Of a stretch of DNA of 64,000 nt, positions 45,462 through 57,675 are shown in pieces. The position numbers were made by a program, and so were the translations under genes. Position 1 is the stretch's first letter, and the number at the start of each line of letters is the position of its first letter. This stretch comes from Amoebophrya sp. A120 (Eukaryota; Sar; Dinophyceae; Syndiniales; Amoebophryaceae), in assembly GCA_905178155.1 (NCBI GenBank), contig CAJINV010000001.1, positions 2,470,089 to 2,534,088 of the forward strand, given 5' to 3'. The notes below the pieces were generated by a model. That model did not search any database. It saw only the letters and a program-made list of their open reading frames with translations, and was not told where the DNA came from.

Positions 45462-45994
45462 TCTGTCGCTTTCTTGAAAACGTATAGAACAATTTAGGTC
45501 GTCGCGTTTATATGTAGTATCTTCTTCTAAAGGTTGTGATGTGTTCTTTTCGTTTTTCTGAGTGCTTACTACATACTACGCAAGCGGTTATTGTATTTGT
45601 TTTTCCATCGCTGCTAATTTTTTTGGATAGGACTGCTCTAGAGACCGACAGAAGTAGCACCAAGGCTTCGTGATGAATCATTTGGATTTGTTCGCCGTAT
45701 CGTGAGAGCTTGGAGTTCAAAGTTCGAGAGACTGATCCTTCTGTAATTGACTCATGCTCAAAAATCGGAACACGTGCATACAGCGATCAAACGTTCAAGC
45801 AGCGAACTGTTGTATGGTTTTCTTGTTGAGCGATATTAGTTCAGCAGAATCATCCACCCGAATACTGTATTTGTGGCGGAGAAACAAAGTCGAGTAGCAT
45901 CGAACTTACATGAGGGGAAAAAAACTCGAGGACAAGTTCTCTTTCTTGTTCATCCGGTTGCGGTTCATCGAGCTCGAGGAAGATTAAACGTATT
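45462..45994. other. Intergenic region upstream of SEC13
   Basis: About 530 bp of AT-rich sequence between SEC13 and the stop of the large low-complexity gene. No gene, repeat or RNA is recognised. Confidence 0.55.
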
Positions 45995-48900
45995 TTACAT
46001 AAGTGATCGATACAGCTGGCCGGGAGAGGATCCAGCCCGCGCAAGCCTCTGCCAAAAGACCTGCTGCGGCCCGCGAAAGGGGAGGTATTCTTCTGGTACC
46101 TCCGGCGTCTCGTCGGCAAAGGATATCCGCGACTTGCTAGGTGATGAATTGCTTGATCCACTCCTACGAAGGCTGGAACTCTGCGGCCTATCCGCGTCAA
46201 ATTTCTTCGCCAAGTTTTCCAGAGGGAGCGCCGGAATGAACACTGACGTCCCGCTGCCTCTAGCGAGCGACTTCGTAGAACGGGAAGAGCGCGAAGAAGA
46301 ACTTGGGTCGGAGACAAACTCGTGCTCTTCGTTGCTGCGCGCCAGCGTCTCGCCTTCTGGTTTCTTCTTCTGCTCGATCTTTCCGTCCATTCCAGGTGCC
46401 TCTATGTTCACACTGGAAGACAGCCCCACCGCAAGGCTGCGATATCGCGTGCTATGCTGTTGTACCTCCGATTCTACCACGGATGTTGACGTTCTCAGGC
46501 TAATGGGCTTTGACGACGGTGCAGAAGAAGAAGCTCCGATCGGTCTAATATCACCTTCGACAGCAGCTGCACCAACGGTACCGGAACTCCTACTCATCTT
46601 TTCCTGAAAAGAAGACGACGAAGTCCCGCTTGTCATCTCTACTCGCTGCGACCGTAGAGCTTGAAAAGCAGCTTCCCCTTTTGCTAGTTCTTTCTTGACG
46701 GCTGCCAGGGCTGGCTGTTCAGCTTGCTTGTTTTTCGGAAGTAAAGCATCTTGTTCCACTCTGGATTTTTCGTTAGCGGTGACGAAACTCAGCTCCCCGG
46801 TCGCATTGATGAAGTCTGATTTTTCAGCGTTTTTGAAGGCACCTAAAGAGGGCGCAATCTCCACCGTGGTGCTTGTAGTAGCAGCCATTCCCGTCAATTT
46901 TTTGGTTACCGAAGACCTCGCAGCGACCAACTTCTCCATGGCTGCAGTCAAATCCCGGCACGCATCGAGCCGCTCCTGGTGCGCCGCGTCCAGCACTCGC
47001 TTCTCGGCTTGCAGTTCGAGAAGTTTCCTTTTACTCTCCGACCTTGACAGAGAGGAGTTAGTCTCTTCTTCCTCATCTTGACAAAGAGCAGTCAACCTCC
47101 TCTTTTGCGCCGGTTTTACTACTTCCTCCCGCACCGACCCGATATTAACCAGCCCGTTCCGCATCAAACTCGTGCTGTGCTGGTAAAAACTGTCCAAATT
47201 TTCTGAGTCGGGGGAAACAGCACGACTGGTAACTAGGCTGGCAGAAGCCGAAAGAAGTTTCTCCGCTTGCTCTTCCATGCTTTTCGACTGTTTCCGGAGT
47301 TTTTGCAACCGGTCGAAGATGTCCGGTCCGATTTTTTCGTTCGCGAGATGGAAAGAGCGATGATTTTTGATAGTACTGGTGGTGAATTTCACAGGCGAGA
47401 AAACCTCTTGTCCTTTTTCGTTCTCCTCTTGCTGTGGCACGTCTTGCACTTGTTCAGACTTTTCGCACTTTTCGCTGGCTGCCTTGGAGGATGATGATGC
47501 CAGCGGCGCTGGAGCGGGTCGTTGTGCAACAACTTCCTCTTGCGGGAGTTTTCCTTGTTGTTGTTGTTTTGTACTACTATGATCTTCGCAACTCTCAGAA
47601 GTAGACGACGATTGGCTCAAAATAACTCCCCGAACGTGCCTGGCAACTTTCGCGATTTTCCCAAACGAGGTATAATGCGAGTTGTATTTCGGACGCGATG
47701 GATTCTCTGAGTACAGCCCTTCTGCTTGTTGTGACGAAGCCGCCACACTTTGCGACGAGGACTTCGAAGATACGCTAGAACGATCTCCCGTCGTGCCGTG
47801 CCGCTTCAAAAAAGCTTCAAATGTCTCGTCCACCTCGCGGTCGGATAGCTTGTCGATGCTGTGCTGCAAAAAACCAGGACTGGGTTTTTTACCAAGAGAA
47901 TCCTCCTGTTCCACCGCCGAGCTCGTCCCGCTGCTACTCGTCGCCGAATGCTGCACTGGGTTCTCGCCGTGCAAAACCGCAACTGCTTGGTTCTGCAGGC
48001 GACGGAGATTTGCCCTTTCGTCCTTCAACTTCCCGGTTCCTAGAAATGCGTCGTCCTTATTCTTCACTGTCAGCTCCTTCTTCAGAAATTCGTTCTTCAA
48101 ATCTATGATCCGCTTCTCTGCTTGACACGTAGTGACTGTACTTTGATTTGTCTGCTCCGCCAGCGGTTCCAGTGACGCAGACGTCGGGTCGTGAACAAGC
48201 GTAGTTGTTGTGTTATTTCCAGCGTTAGTACTTCCATTCGGGTCCCGGAACCGGCTAGATCTGTACCGAAGCGAAAAGCTTGCGCCGGCTGGCTTCCTTT
48301 CTATTGCACTACTTTCCGCTGGATCTGTAGATGCAGCAGCAGCACCGCCGAGAGATAATTCTTCTGGAAGTATCGTCTGCGATAAAGCGAAGTCCTCGTC
48401 TTTCGCAGACAACAACGGCGAGAACAGCTGCTGTTCCTCGAAACTGAACCTTGAAAATTCGTCCCCCTTGTCAATCGGGCTCATGTTGAACGTGAAATCG
48501 TGCCGGGTGCTGCTCATCAGATTCGTCCTCGCCAGAAACTCTTCAACGACCGTCTCCGCTAGAAAAGGCGTCGCTTCGATAAACTCCTCGGCAGGAGGGA
48601 TCGGTAAGATGTCAGCAGTTTTCATCGTTTTCGATGCCACTATTCCTGCTGAAATTCCTTCTACCGTTTGTGGTTCAGGTGCTAGTGCTATTCGTCGCGC
48701 TCTCCTCGCCAGTCTCATCTGCGAATTCCCGCTCGGAAATGAAGAAGATTTATTCACGACTGGCAGTGGCCGGTGCCACTGTCGCAAAAACCGCCTGACT
48801 TCCGGCGGAGACATGGAAGATTGGTAGCTGCTGGCCGACGTGGTCTTGTGCGAGGGATTGCGCTCCGGCTCTTGCGGCAGAAACGGTGTAGTTGTCATGC

Positions 48901-50608
48901 TAGTAGTCAAGAAGTCCTCTACTTCTGGAAATGGGACCACAGGAGCCTGTCCGCGAAGAGCTGCAGCGGCATCGGAGGTTTTTGACTCGGCTTCCGCCGC
49001 AGTAGTGCCCGCCGCGGCAGGAACTTGTTCCGAAGGTATATTCCTGTCGTCCAGATCGCCACCATCAACTGCATCTCCTCCTGAATCAACAACATTTCCG
49101 GCTTCGCCTTCTTCAACAACAGGATTCTTCAGGTTCTCAACTCCTTCCTCCCCATGCGAGAGACTTGTACTGGTTTTCGACAGCAACAAACCAGGCTCCG
49201 CAATCCCTGACGCGCCCGTTTCTCCAGCGTTGGTAATATGCACGTACCGGTGCGCCGGTAAACTGGTGAACTCCTCCCGCGTCTGCACTTCTTCCAAAAT
49301 GCGCTTGCTGACGACCTTCTCCGCGACCTCTTCGAGCGGCGAAGACGACATCATCACGGCGTCATATGCATTGCAAATATGTCTGGGTCTGGAAACTTGT
49401 GATGCAAGGAAGGAAATAGCGACCACACTGTAATGCGCTGCCAAGCATGACAACTTTTTTCGTGGTTCTAAGTTGCGTACTCCGCATGACAAACTGCGTT
49501 CTTGCATGACAGACGAGAGGAGCTCTTTGAGGCCACGCAAGACAGAGTCCAGAGTCATGCCAGACTAGCATGACAAACCTCGCAATCTCCCAGACCCAGA
49601 CATATTTGCATTTGATACGTCAGGGTGGAGAACTTCTGCTTGGTCACTTCTTGGAAGCACCGTTTCGATCGCGGCGGTTATGGAGTCCTGCTCTGGTTCT
49701 TGTGCCACTGCAGCGACCATGGCGCCCGCAAGAGGAACCACCTTCTCCTCTGGGACGATCGTTAACGACGGAGAAGATGTTGCTCCGGCGACGACAACCC
49801 CAGCTGCTGTTACATCTGGATTCATCTCCTGTTCATAGTCCTCCTCGAAAAATTCTTGACTTGTTCTGTGTCTTTCCCGCCCGAAACTCTTCCGCTTGTC
49901 CTCTGCAGCGGGAGCTGCGACGAGAATGGTGTCTGGATTCATCTCTTGCTCATACCCATCGTCGAACTCTTGACTGTGCGGCCTCCGGCCTTCTCGCCCG
50001 AAAGAACTACTCTGCCGTCTGTTCACATACAAACCGTCTTGAAACACCACAGACCCTTCATACCGCGGAATTACGACGGGTTTGATATTTCCCCCATTCG
50101 CATTTCCGACTTTCACCTTCTCGCCGGATGAACTACTGCGCTGCTTCCGAGACCCACGCTTGCTCGACGTTCGTGAAGATGTACTAGTTTGTCTCGACGG
50201 CGGAGCATTTAGTACCCTGGGAGAATCCACGTAGATGCCGTGCGTCTCTCCGTGGTGAGCGTGCGGATGATCGTGCTCATAGATCCCGTCCGGAACGTTG
50301 TCATGCCCGTGCCACCACGGACTTGCATGCTTTTTCCTTTCGTCTTTTGCGCCGGTATCAACATCCTGTGCTGCTTCTGTGTCTTGCTCTACTGCATTTT
50401 CGTGCCCATTGGCATCTGGATCTCTTTCTCCCGCCTGCTCACCGGCTTCATCAAGCCCCTCTGGGGCAAACAGGAAAACCGGTTTTGTCGCGCAGGCTGG
50501 AACTCCACCGGCTGTCTCTTCGTCGCCGTAGAGCAGAGCCGAGCAAGACTTTCGTTTCTGCCGCAAAACTGGTACCTTCGAAAGGTTCACTTGCGATTGC
50601 AACCACAT
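45995..50608 (-). CDS. Large low-complexity, acidic/Ser-rich protein of unknown function
   Basis: Two exons, 49618-50608 and 45995-49364, are joined across a family 1 introner. The coding length with one duplication copy is 4356 nt (1451 residues), an exact multiple of three. The ATG at 50608 (MWLQSQVNLSKV) is the first ATG in the open frame; a longer 5' exon is possible. No folded domain is evident. Features are a His-rich stretch (DHPHAHHGETHG), an internal duplication (SFGREGRRPHSQEFDDGYEQ and SFGRERHRTSQEFFEEDYEQ, each followed by EMNPD), short coiled-coil-like segments and a C-terminal KSRISFADE that matches the PP1-docking pattern [RK]-[VI]-x-F. It starts just downstream of the LRR/IQ gene's stop on the same strand. 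Confidence 0.65.
49365..49617. mobile_element. Introner, family 1, in the large low-complexity gene (TSD CGTCA)
   Basis: 253 bp, TATG to GATA. Flanks 49360-49364 and 49618-49622 are both CGTCA. Removal joins EVLHPD to AVMMSSSPLEE in frame. The interior resembles the copy at 22306-22556. Confidence 0.9.
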
Positions 50609-50666
50609 TTTATTTCCTCGGGAGAGCCCGAAAGAGGCGTCTTGACGTTTCTCGCACAAATAAACT

Positions 50667-53600
50667 TCAAAAAAACACTGCAGCGATCTTGATGTAAATC
50701 AAACCACAGTAGGCGATATTCGGCGGCGTGAAGGCAATCTTCTGAAATTGCGAAATCGAAATGCGAATGCGATACGACGATTGGCCGCTCGATTTCGGTT
50801 TCCCGCGCCCACGATTTTTAACGACAAAACCTCTTCTAGCCCCCGATACGAACACCAGAGAGACGCTTCTATTCGCGAATCCATCAAATAAACCTGTGCA
50901 GTTTCTGCTGTAAATGTTCTTCTTCTTTTTGTGTTGTGCGCCTTTCGAGCGTGTCCGATATAATCGTCCGTGCTATAATCTTTTACCTTCCTCCCCTTGT
51001 ACTTCGATTCTGCAGCTGTCGATTCGGAGCGCCACTTTCAAAAGTACTTGCGTTCTGCAAAACGCCCCCATCGCGCACCTCAGGAAGCAGCTGCTGGTGG
51101 CCACCACCAGCATCAGAACCGCCGGTATCTCTTGCAGCTTCTAGTGCTTTCATTCTCTTGTACTCAGCAATGGCGTCCTGTGCCTTGGGTCCCATCTGCT
51201 TTCTCGCTGCTCCAGCTGGACCTGCCCAAGCGACGCGGGGGCCGCCGACGCCACCGCTGTTCGCGCGTGGTCGCATGTCAGAGCCAGCACGCGGACGCGC
51301 GGGTGGTTGTTGGGCACTAGCTTCGGATGGGGCGCGGGATGCGTGGCTGGAAGGGGTGGCGGAAAATGTCGCGGAGAGAGCGGCTGTGATAAGTATTTGT
51401 TTTTGCGATTGTGTATCGAAGAACGAAAACATGATTGATCTCTATTCATGCATAGTCAAGGGAAGTAGAAGATTCAAGTTTTACAACAAATTCCTAAAAA
51501 CCCCACTCCCTACCTCTCGGCTGCTCTCTCCGCACCTTCTTCAGCTGCAGCCGTTTCATCTTCTTTTGACTTTGCAGAAATGCCGCCGCTGTCGATGCGT
51601 CCGTGAATCCCCATTCTTCCTGCACCTTCGCCAAAGCTGCTTCGAATTTGCTCGTTCGGTGCTGCGAACTTGTGGACGGGCGCGACAAGGATTGCGGTGT
51701 CTCAAGCGTCTCCGTCTGGAGAGAGTTCAAATCATCATCCAACCTTCTCGGTGTGATCTTGGCCTCTGTAGTAGAAGTCGCATGCTGCGCTAACCGAGCG
51801 CTGTTTAGATAGGGAGGATCTGGAGGAGGTTCCTGATTTGATACTTCTTCAGTCGCGGCCATAATATTCCGGTGCTCCTGCTGTTGCTGCTGCAAGTGCG
51901 GCGCGTGTAGTGTGAGGTGGCGCATCTGTGCTTGGAAAGACGAAGAAGATGCCGACTCGCTGGAGAAGGAGTAGGAATTATTTTCTTCCAAAGATGCCGA
52001 ATTCGAATGCGCATTCATCCCCGCGGACGAGGATGATGAACTGCTGCTGCCCGCACTAGCCAAGGAACCACCTCCACCGATTTTGCTCCCCACCAACGGT
52101 GGCAGTTTCACCGAAACTTTCGCGTGCGCGTCCCGCTTTCTCGGCTCCAGTCTTACGGCGGACGGCTCGAGAGTTCCTTGCTCTTGAAAGGTCGGTGGAT
52201 ATCTTGGTAGCTCCGCTTTGCTCACCTCGGGCTGTTTCACAAAGTTCACGTCTTTTTCTTTGTCTTTTGCGTTAACCGCGGAAAAGTGGAGTTGCGTCTC
52301 GTGCTTGACCGGAACTTTCAACCGCAGCATCTTCGGAGGTTTCGGCGCTGTCGGGACTGCTGCTGTTGACCCCATCGGTTCGTCAAAAAACTCCGCTTCC
52401 GTTGGTGGTGGCGCGGGATGTGCTGGTAGTGGTTCGGCTGGCTCCACTGCGGAGTCCGTCGTGTCTTCCGCAGGCAGTTCCACCTCAGAATTCCCGTTCG
52501 AACCCTCGTGCGAGGAAGAGAGGGGGGAAGACAACACCCGTCGGTCCGGTTCCCTGGCGAGCGTCTCCACGTCGAGGAAGTTGTCTTGCGGCATAAAGAA
52601 CTCCTGTCGCGCAGGCAGTTCGGAGTGATCAAGAACATCCTCATCTTCATCACTGTCATCTTCCGCTGCATCCACTACACTTATTTTCGGCCTCGCCGAG
52701 CTTGTGGCTGACATGTTCTTGTCGAGTTGTGGAGGATTGGACGGTGGATGATGACTTTTGTCTACTATTTCCCGCTCCGCATGATGTGCACCTTCGTTTG
52801 CCACTGGAACTGGCTCAACATCATGATCTGTACCCACCACCAGCATAGTGTTTTTACCAGCACAACCTGCGTGTTGTACAACTTTAGCCTCCTCTTCCCC
52901 CTCAACAACCTCAGGCGACGTGTCGAGAATCCCCGGAGACTCCTCTTTCACCGGTTCCAGCGTCGGTCGCCGACTAGCACGATTCGATCCGACAGCCCAT
53001 GCGTTTTTCGCCGAACGGGCGATAGTTTTCTTCGACGAAGTGGAAGCAGAACTACTTGTACTCGTGCTTGTTGTAATATCGGTTGTCCCATACAGCTCTG
53101 TAGATGAAAAGCTATCCTCCTCCACCGAATCCCCATCTTCCATTAGCGCTTCCACTTCTTGAATCGCGGTCTCCAAGCTCTTCAGCGTTTTTTCCGTTCT
53201 TTTCCTCGCTTTCCCCATGTCCGCAAACGGATTCTCGTACAGGGAGGCATCGTAGGTGAACTCGGACAGATCCAGTTCGGGAAGATCAAAATCGAGATCC
53301 GCGAGAAACACTTTACGGAGCTTCCTCCTGATCCGGTGACCACGGTACCACCTTTGGATGATAGACGCTGCGAATTTCCGAAGACTGGTCCGGTAAAGCA
53401 AAACTTTCTTCATTTTCCGCTGGATCAGCGTGATTCTACCGAGGTTTTTCACGAAATGCTGCCTTCTGTTCTCCGCTTTTGTCTCCTCGTACCACGTCCT
53501 CGTTTTTGTGCCGCGATAACAAGTTTGAATCTTCGTGCTCGCTTGAATCCGGGCTTTGCGAAAGGATTCCAGCTTTGATTGTAGACGTTCGAGGATGTCT

Positions 53601-56600
53601 TTTTGTGCGACATCAAGAACTTCTGTGCTGCAGCCAGTAGCTGGGTTGTTGTCCTTGACAACTGCTCGGATCGCCGACGGGAAATCAGCAGCGAACGCGG
53701 CAATTCCTGCTTGCGCGTCCGTGTCGAGAACCTCCGTCTTCAAAAATTCGACTGCTGTTCGGTATTGTGAAAAACGCACTTTCAACCGCTCAGCTTCGAC
53801 GACCTGCAACTCTTCGTCGATGTGGAGGGTTGCGATGGCGGTTGTCGACGACGGCAGTCCGGTACCATGATGATCATCCCCGAGGAAGTTGCCATCGAAG
53901 AACCGTATCGCTTGCGCGAGAGAATCTGCGAGGTTCGTGAAACTAGCGAAGCGGTCTTGCGCCTGCTGCTTTTCAGCGCTTCTAGTATCTCTGTTCAGAA
54001 AGTACGCGTCCCCCTTCTGCTGCTTGAAATCTTCCCCGTCCCAGCTTTTCAGACAGTCAACCGCGTTCAGGGCCCGCAGAACATGCCGGCGGTACCGCGC
54101 CGGATGCTTGCACAGCAAGACGTTTTGATTCGCCGACAAGTTTTTCAAATTCGGAAAAGCGGAGAGGCTCCCGGAAGGCAGCGCGGAAAACCTGTTGGCT
54201 GCGAAGTTGAGCGTCCGCAGGTTTGGGGCGAACAGGGGCAGGATTTCACTGAGTTCGTTCTTCGCGAGGTTCAGCTCGTACAAGCTGGGCAGAAATCGCA
54301 GCGAAGCCTTTTCCGCACGTCCAGACCCGATGCGGTTGTTTTCCAGATTTAATTCTTGCAAGCACAGAAAGAGCAAGTGTCCGATGGCCGCGATCTGGTT
54401 GTCGGCGAGATCCAACGCTGTCAAGAAGGGCAACCACCGGGAGAGCAAGAGTCCTGGAACTGCTTCAAGAGCATTTTTGCTCAAATCCAGCACTTCCAGC
54501 GCTTCGCAATCGCGGAGAAAACAGGTTGAGTCCAGGTTTTTGATTTTGTTGCTCCGCAGCACCAATCGCGACAAAGACGCTTTGCTCTGGCCGGTTGCTT
54601 CCGGCACCTTCTTGATCAGGTTGTGGCCAAAGTTCGCGGAGGACAGTCGCGGGCACCCGGTTTGCAAAAAATCAAAGTCCTTCAAAAAGTTGTGACTCGC
54701 GTCGACCGTCGCCAGGTTGACAAGCAGTTGCAGGCCGTTGAGAGTGCGCAAACCGGTATTGCGAAGCACGATGTGCTCGAGCATGGCGCAATGGAGGGCG
54801 AGTTTCTTCCCGACTTCCACGTCGGTAGACAAGTCTACGTTTTCGATCTGCAAAAACCGGACGTGGCGGAAATTGGTCAATTGGAGAGGTTCATCTTGCA
54901 ATAAATCTGTAGCTGCAGCGATTCTCAAAGCTAGCTTATCGTCGTTGCTGGAGGACTTTTTCTTCATCGCGGCCTTTTCAACATCTTCTGCTGCATGATT
55001 ATCCAAGTACGTCTTCCAGACGGCTACTGTGGAATTTTGGCTTTCGGGTCGGGGTCCGTTGATTTCTATTTCTTCTCTCCCCGGCGGTAGAGCCGGCAGT
55101 GCACCATTGAACAGAAGGGTTCCGCTATCCGTGTGAAACGACTTTATCGACGATCGCTGTTGGTGAAACACGTTCTCAGCAACCGAACGCACGACCCGGT
55201 CAGCCACGCGCGCGACGCGCTCTTTCACACGAAAAATCTGCGACCAGAAATCCCGGCTGAGAAATTTTGTGAAGAAAGAAGAACTTGTTTCCGACTTTGC
55301 AGCTTCTTCAACAACCTCATCCTCGAAGAACAGCTCATCCACACTGGAGCGCCCCGTGCTTCCTCCGCTGTTTCGCGGTGAGTAGTGACAGCGGTCGCTG
55401 GTCGGATGCGCAGCAGCTGCGTCTTGGTCTTGCCCCACCTGCTCTCGTCGTGCACGACCACTTGCGGAGCAGGTGAACTCTCGTTCTACTTTCCACGTCG
55501 CAGACAGTGCCAACCAGGAGTTCCGCCCGTTCCGTTCCCACAGGCCCATCCCTGGTTGCAAGATCTCGGCAATCCCAAACCGCGCATCCGCGTCTTCCGC
55601 GGCCATGCCCGGCCACTCGACAAAAATTCGCTTCTCTTGCTCCCGGAGCGTCGCGGCACGCAAATCCTCTTCCCGCATGCGGTCCTGCTCGCGCCAGGAG
55701 TAGATGTTGCAATTTCTCGCCTCTTCGTCCGCGATTTCCATCAAAACCCGCTCCCTTGCGCAGTTTTCGGATTCTCGCAAGTCAAACGCGGCAAAATCCT
55801 CCTTCAACATCTGTCTCCACTCGCGGTGCAGTGCTTCCCGCGTCAAACGCTGTTCCTCATCTCGCTCCCACTCCCGTATTCGCCCGGCCGCGCGATCTTC
55901 AAACGACATCCGACTGTGTTCCGCTTCTTTCGCTTCCTTCTCCTCTTGCTCCCGCAATCTACTGTCGGTGTCCGCGGCGAAAAACCGGGCTTGCTCGTAC
56001 TGGACTATCCTGGGAAAAAACGCCCCCACCCTGTAGTTAAGATTGGAAATCATGCTATACAAATCAAAAAGCTTTGGCTGTTGCGCATCACAAGTTTGGC
56101 CTCGTAGTGTAATCCTGTTCAGCTAGTTCACCAGCATCACAGATCTAACATATCACGCTGATTGGAGCATCACGAATTCCGAACCATGACCAGAAAATGC
56201 TTCCCATGGGGCTCCGCATGAGAAACATTTTCAGCATGCAGATTTGCATTACAACTATGGGTTTGGGACGTCTTTACATAGGATATGGACGCGACGGAAC
56301 TCCTCCTCGCGACTTCTCGCTTCCGCTTGCCTTTTTAACCGCAGTTCCGAAAGTTTTTTTTCCTCCTGTGCCTGCTTCTCCCGGAGCTGCTTCTGTTGCT
56401 CGGCTAACTTTTCGGTCAGTCCGGGGTCGTATGTAATAATTGCTTCGTCTGTTGTCCTCGTGCTTTCTATTTCTTGTTCTCCCCGTTCGCGAATGTTCGT
56501 GTCCTGACCATCTGCAAGAAAAGCGACTGGACCTGGAGCGAGAACAGGAACAGTACTCCGCGGCAGGGCCCAGAAACTTGTTTGATCCTGGTCCGGAATT

Positions 56601-57675
56601 TCCTTGTCCCGTTCCAAGGGTCGGCGCTGGATCTGGGCCACGTACCAGGGTACTAGCGATTTTTCCGTGTTATCATGATCCCCACCGGCTTGTTCTGCAA
56701 TTGTGTCCACGTTCAGCTCGCTTTCGTTTGCAGAAGAATTCTCCCCGGAGCCGTGGTCGCCGGCGGTATCCGCGACGAAGTTCTGGTCATGATTTTCGTG
56801 GTCTTGGTCCCGACGCTTTTCCTTCCCAAGCAGTACTTGCTCTTCTGCCGGCGCTGGTAGAAAAGCATCATCTTCTTGCGCTTCTTCCGGCTTTACATCC
56901 ACAAGAATTTTTCCTGCATCTTCTATATCTTCGCTCGTCGTGGCGCGTTCAACATTTCGCTGCTCTTGCGCCGCGGCAAGAACAGCCTGCTCCTCTTCTT
57001 CTGTCAGCTCTATCCTCTCTGGCCACGCGACGACCGGCACGGTTTTGAAGAAATTCTCCCGAAACACCGCGGCCTCGTCCTTCGTAAAGTCGAAGAGCTC
57101 CACGGCTTCCGCCAGGGCCGTCTCGATTCTGTCCTCGGAACTCTTGACTTCGTACTTGGCTTCCAGTCCAGGGACGGTAATATCTCCCGCCCGTGGGTCA
57201 AACCGCTCAGCAAAACCCAACTCGGCGAACGCAGATTGCAATTGCTGTGCGGCGTCGAACTTGTTTTTTGGAGTGCTTCCCTTACTGCTGCTTTTTTCAA
57301 CATGATCGTCGTAGTTGCGGATATTGGCCAGGCGCCGGTAAAAAGTTTCGGCGTCTTATCCAAGAAAAAAACTGTGTTAGTGTAGGTCTTTTAGGAAAAC
57401 AGCATCACAAGTTTGTCTGCCATGACAGGAAAAACTTGTCATGCCCAGATAGAAAGGGAAAACACGTAGGAAGCGAGCCTATCATGCATGTGGAGCATGA
57501 CAAGGGTAACTGTTTTGCATACTCTGCATCACAGACGTACACTTACACAGTTTTTTTTCTTTGATACGTCTTCTTCCTCCTCCTCAGGAATGTCGTCGCC
57601 CATCGCTGCGAGCTCCCGCTCCAGCTCGGCAGCGAAATCCATTGCGTCATCGAATTTGTCATGCTGCGCAGCCAT
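50667..57675 (-). CDS. LRRIQ1-like protein: coiled coil, leucine-rich repeats and IQ motifs
   Basis: Exons are 57567-57675, 56286-57356, 51514-56005, 50987-51383 and 50667-50868. The first two junctions are introners and the last two canonical introns (51384-51513, 50869-50986). Coding length is 6261 nt (2086 residues), an exact multiple of three. The order is an acidic N terminus (MAAQHDKFDDAMDF), Glu/Arg-rich coiled coil, about eleven LRRs (for example LEVLDLSKNALEAVPGLLL, LTALDLADNQIAAIG), then IQ motifs (STKIQTCYRGTKTR, SIIQRWYRGHRIRRK) that bind calmodulin-type proteins, then a long Ser/Glu/Pro-rich tail. This order matches LRRIQ1, a protein linked to cilia and flagella. The last two exons may instead form a separate small gene starting at an ATG at 51432; the in-phase GTAGGG...TCACAG join favours fusion. 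Confidence 0.75.
56006..56285. mobile_element. Introner, family 3, in the LRR/IQ gene (TSD TGGAC)
   Basis: 280 bp, TATCC to GGATA. Flanks 56001-56005 and 56286-56290 are both TGGAC. The left terminal repeat is degraded (TATCCTGGGAAAAAACGCCC). Removal joins EEFRRV to QYEQARFF in frame, in the coiled coil. Confidence 0.88.
57357..57566. mobile_element. Introner, family 2, in the LRR/IQ gene (TSD CGTCT)
   Basis: 210 bp, TATC to GATA, with terminal repeat CAAGAAAAAAACTGTGT. Flanks 57352-57356 and 57567-57571 are both CGTCT. Removal joins PEEEEED to AETFYRRL in frame. It lies in the opposite orientation to the copy at 26142-26347, although both host genes are on the minus strand. Confidence 0.9.
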
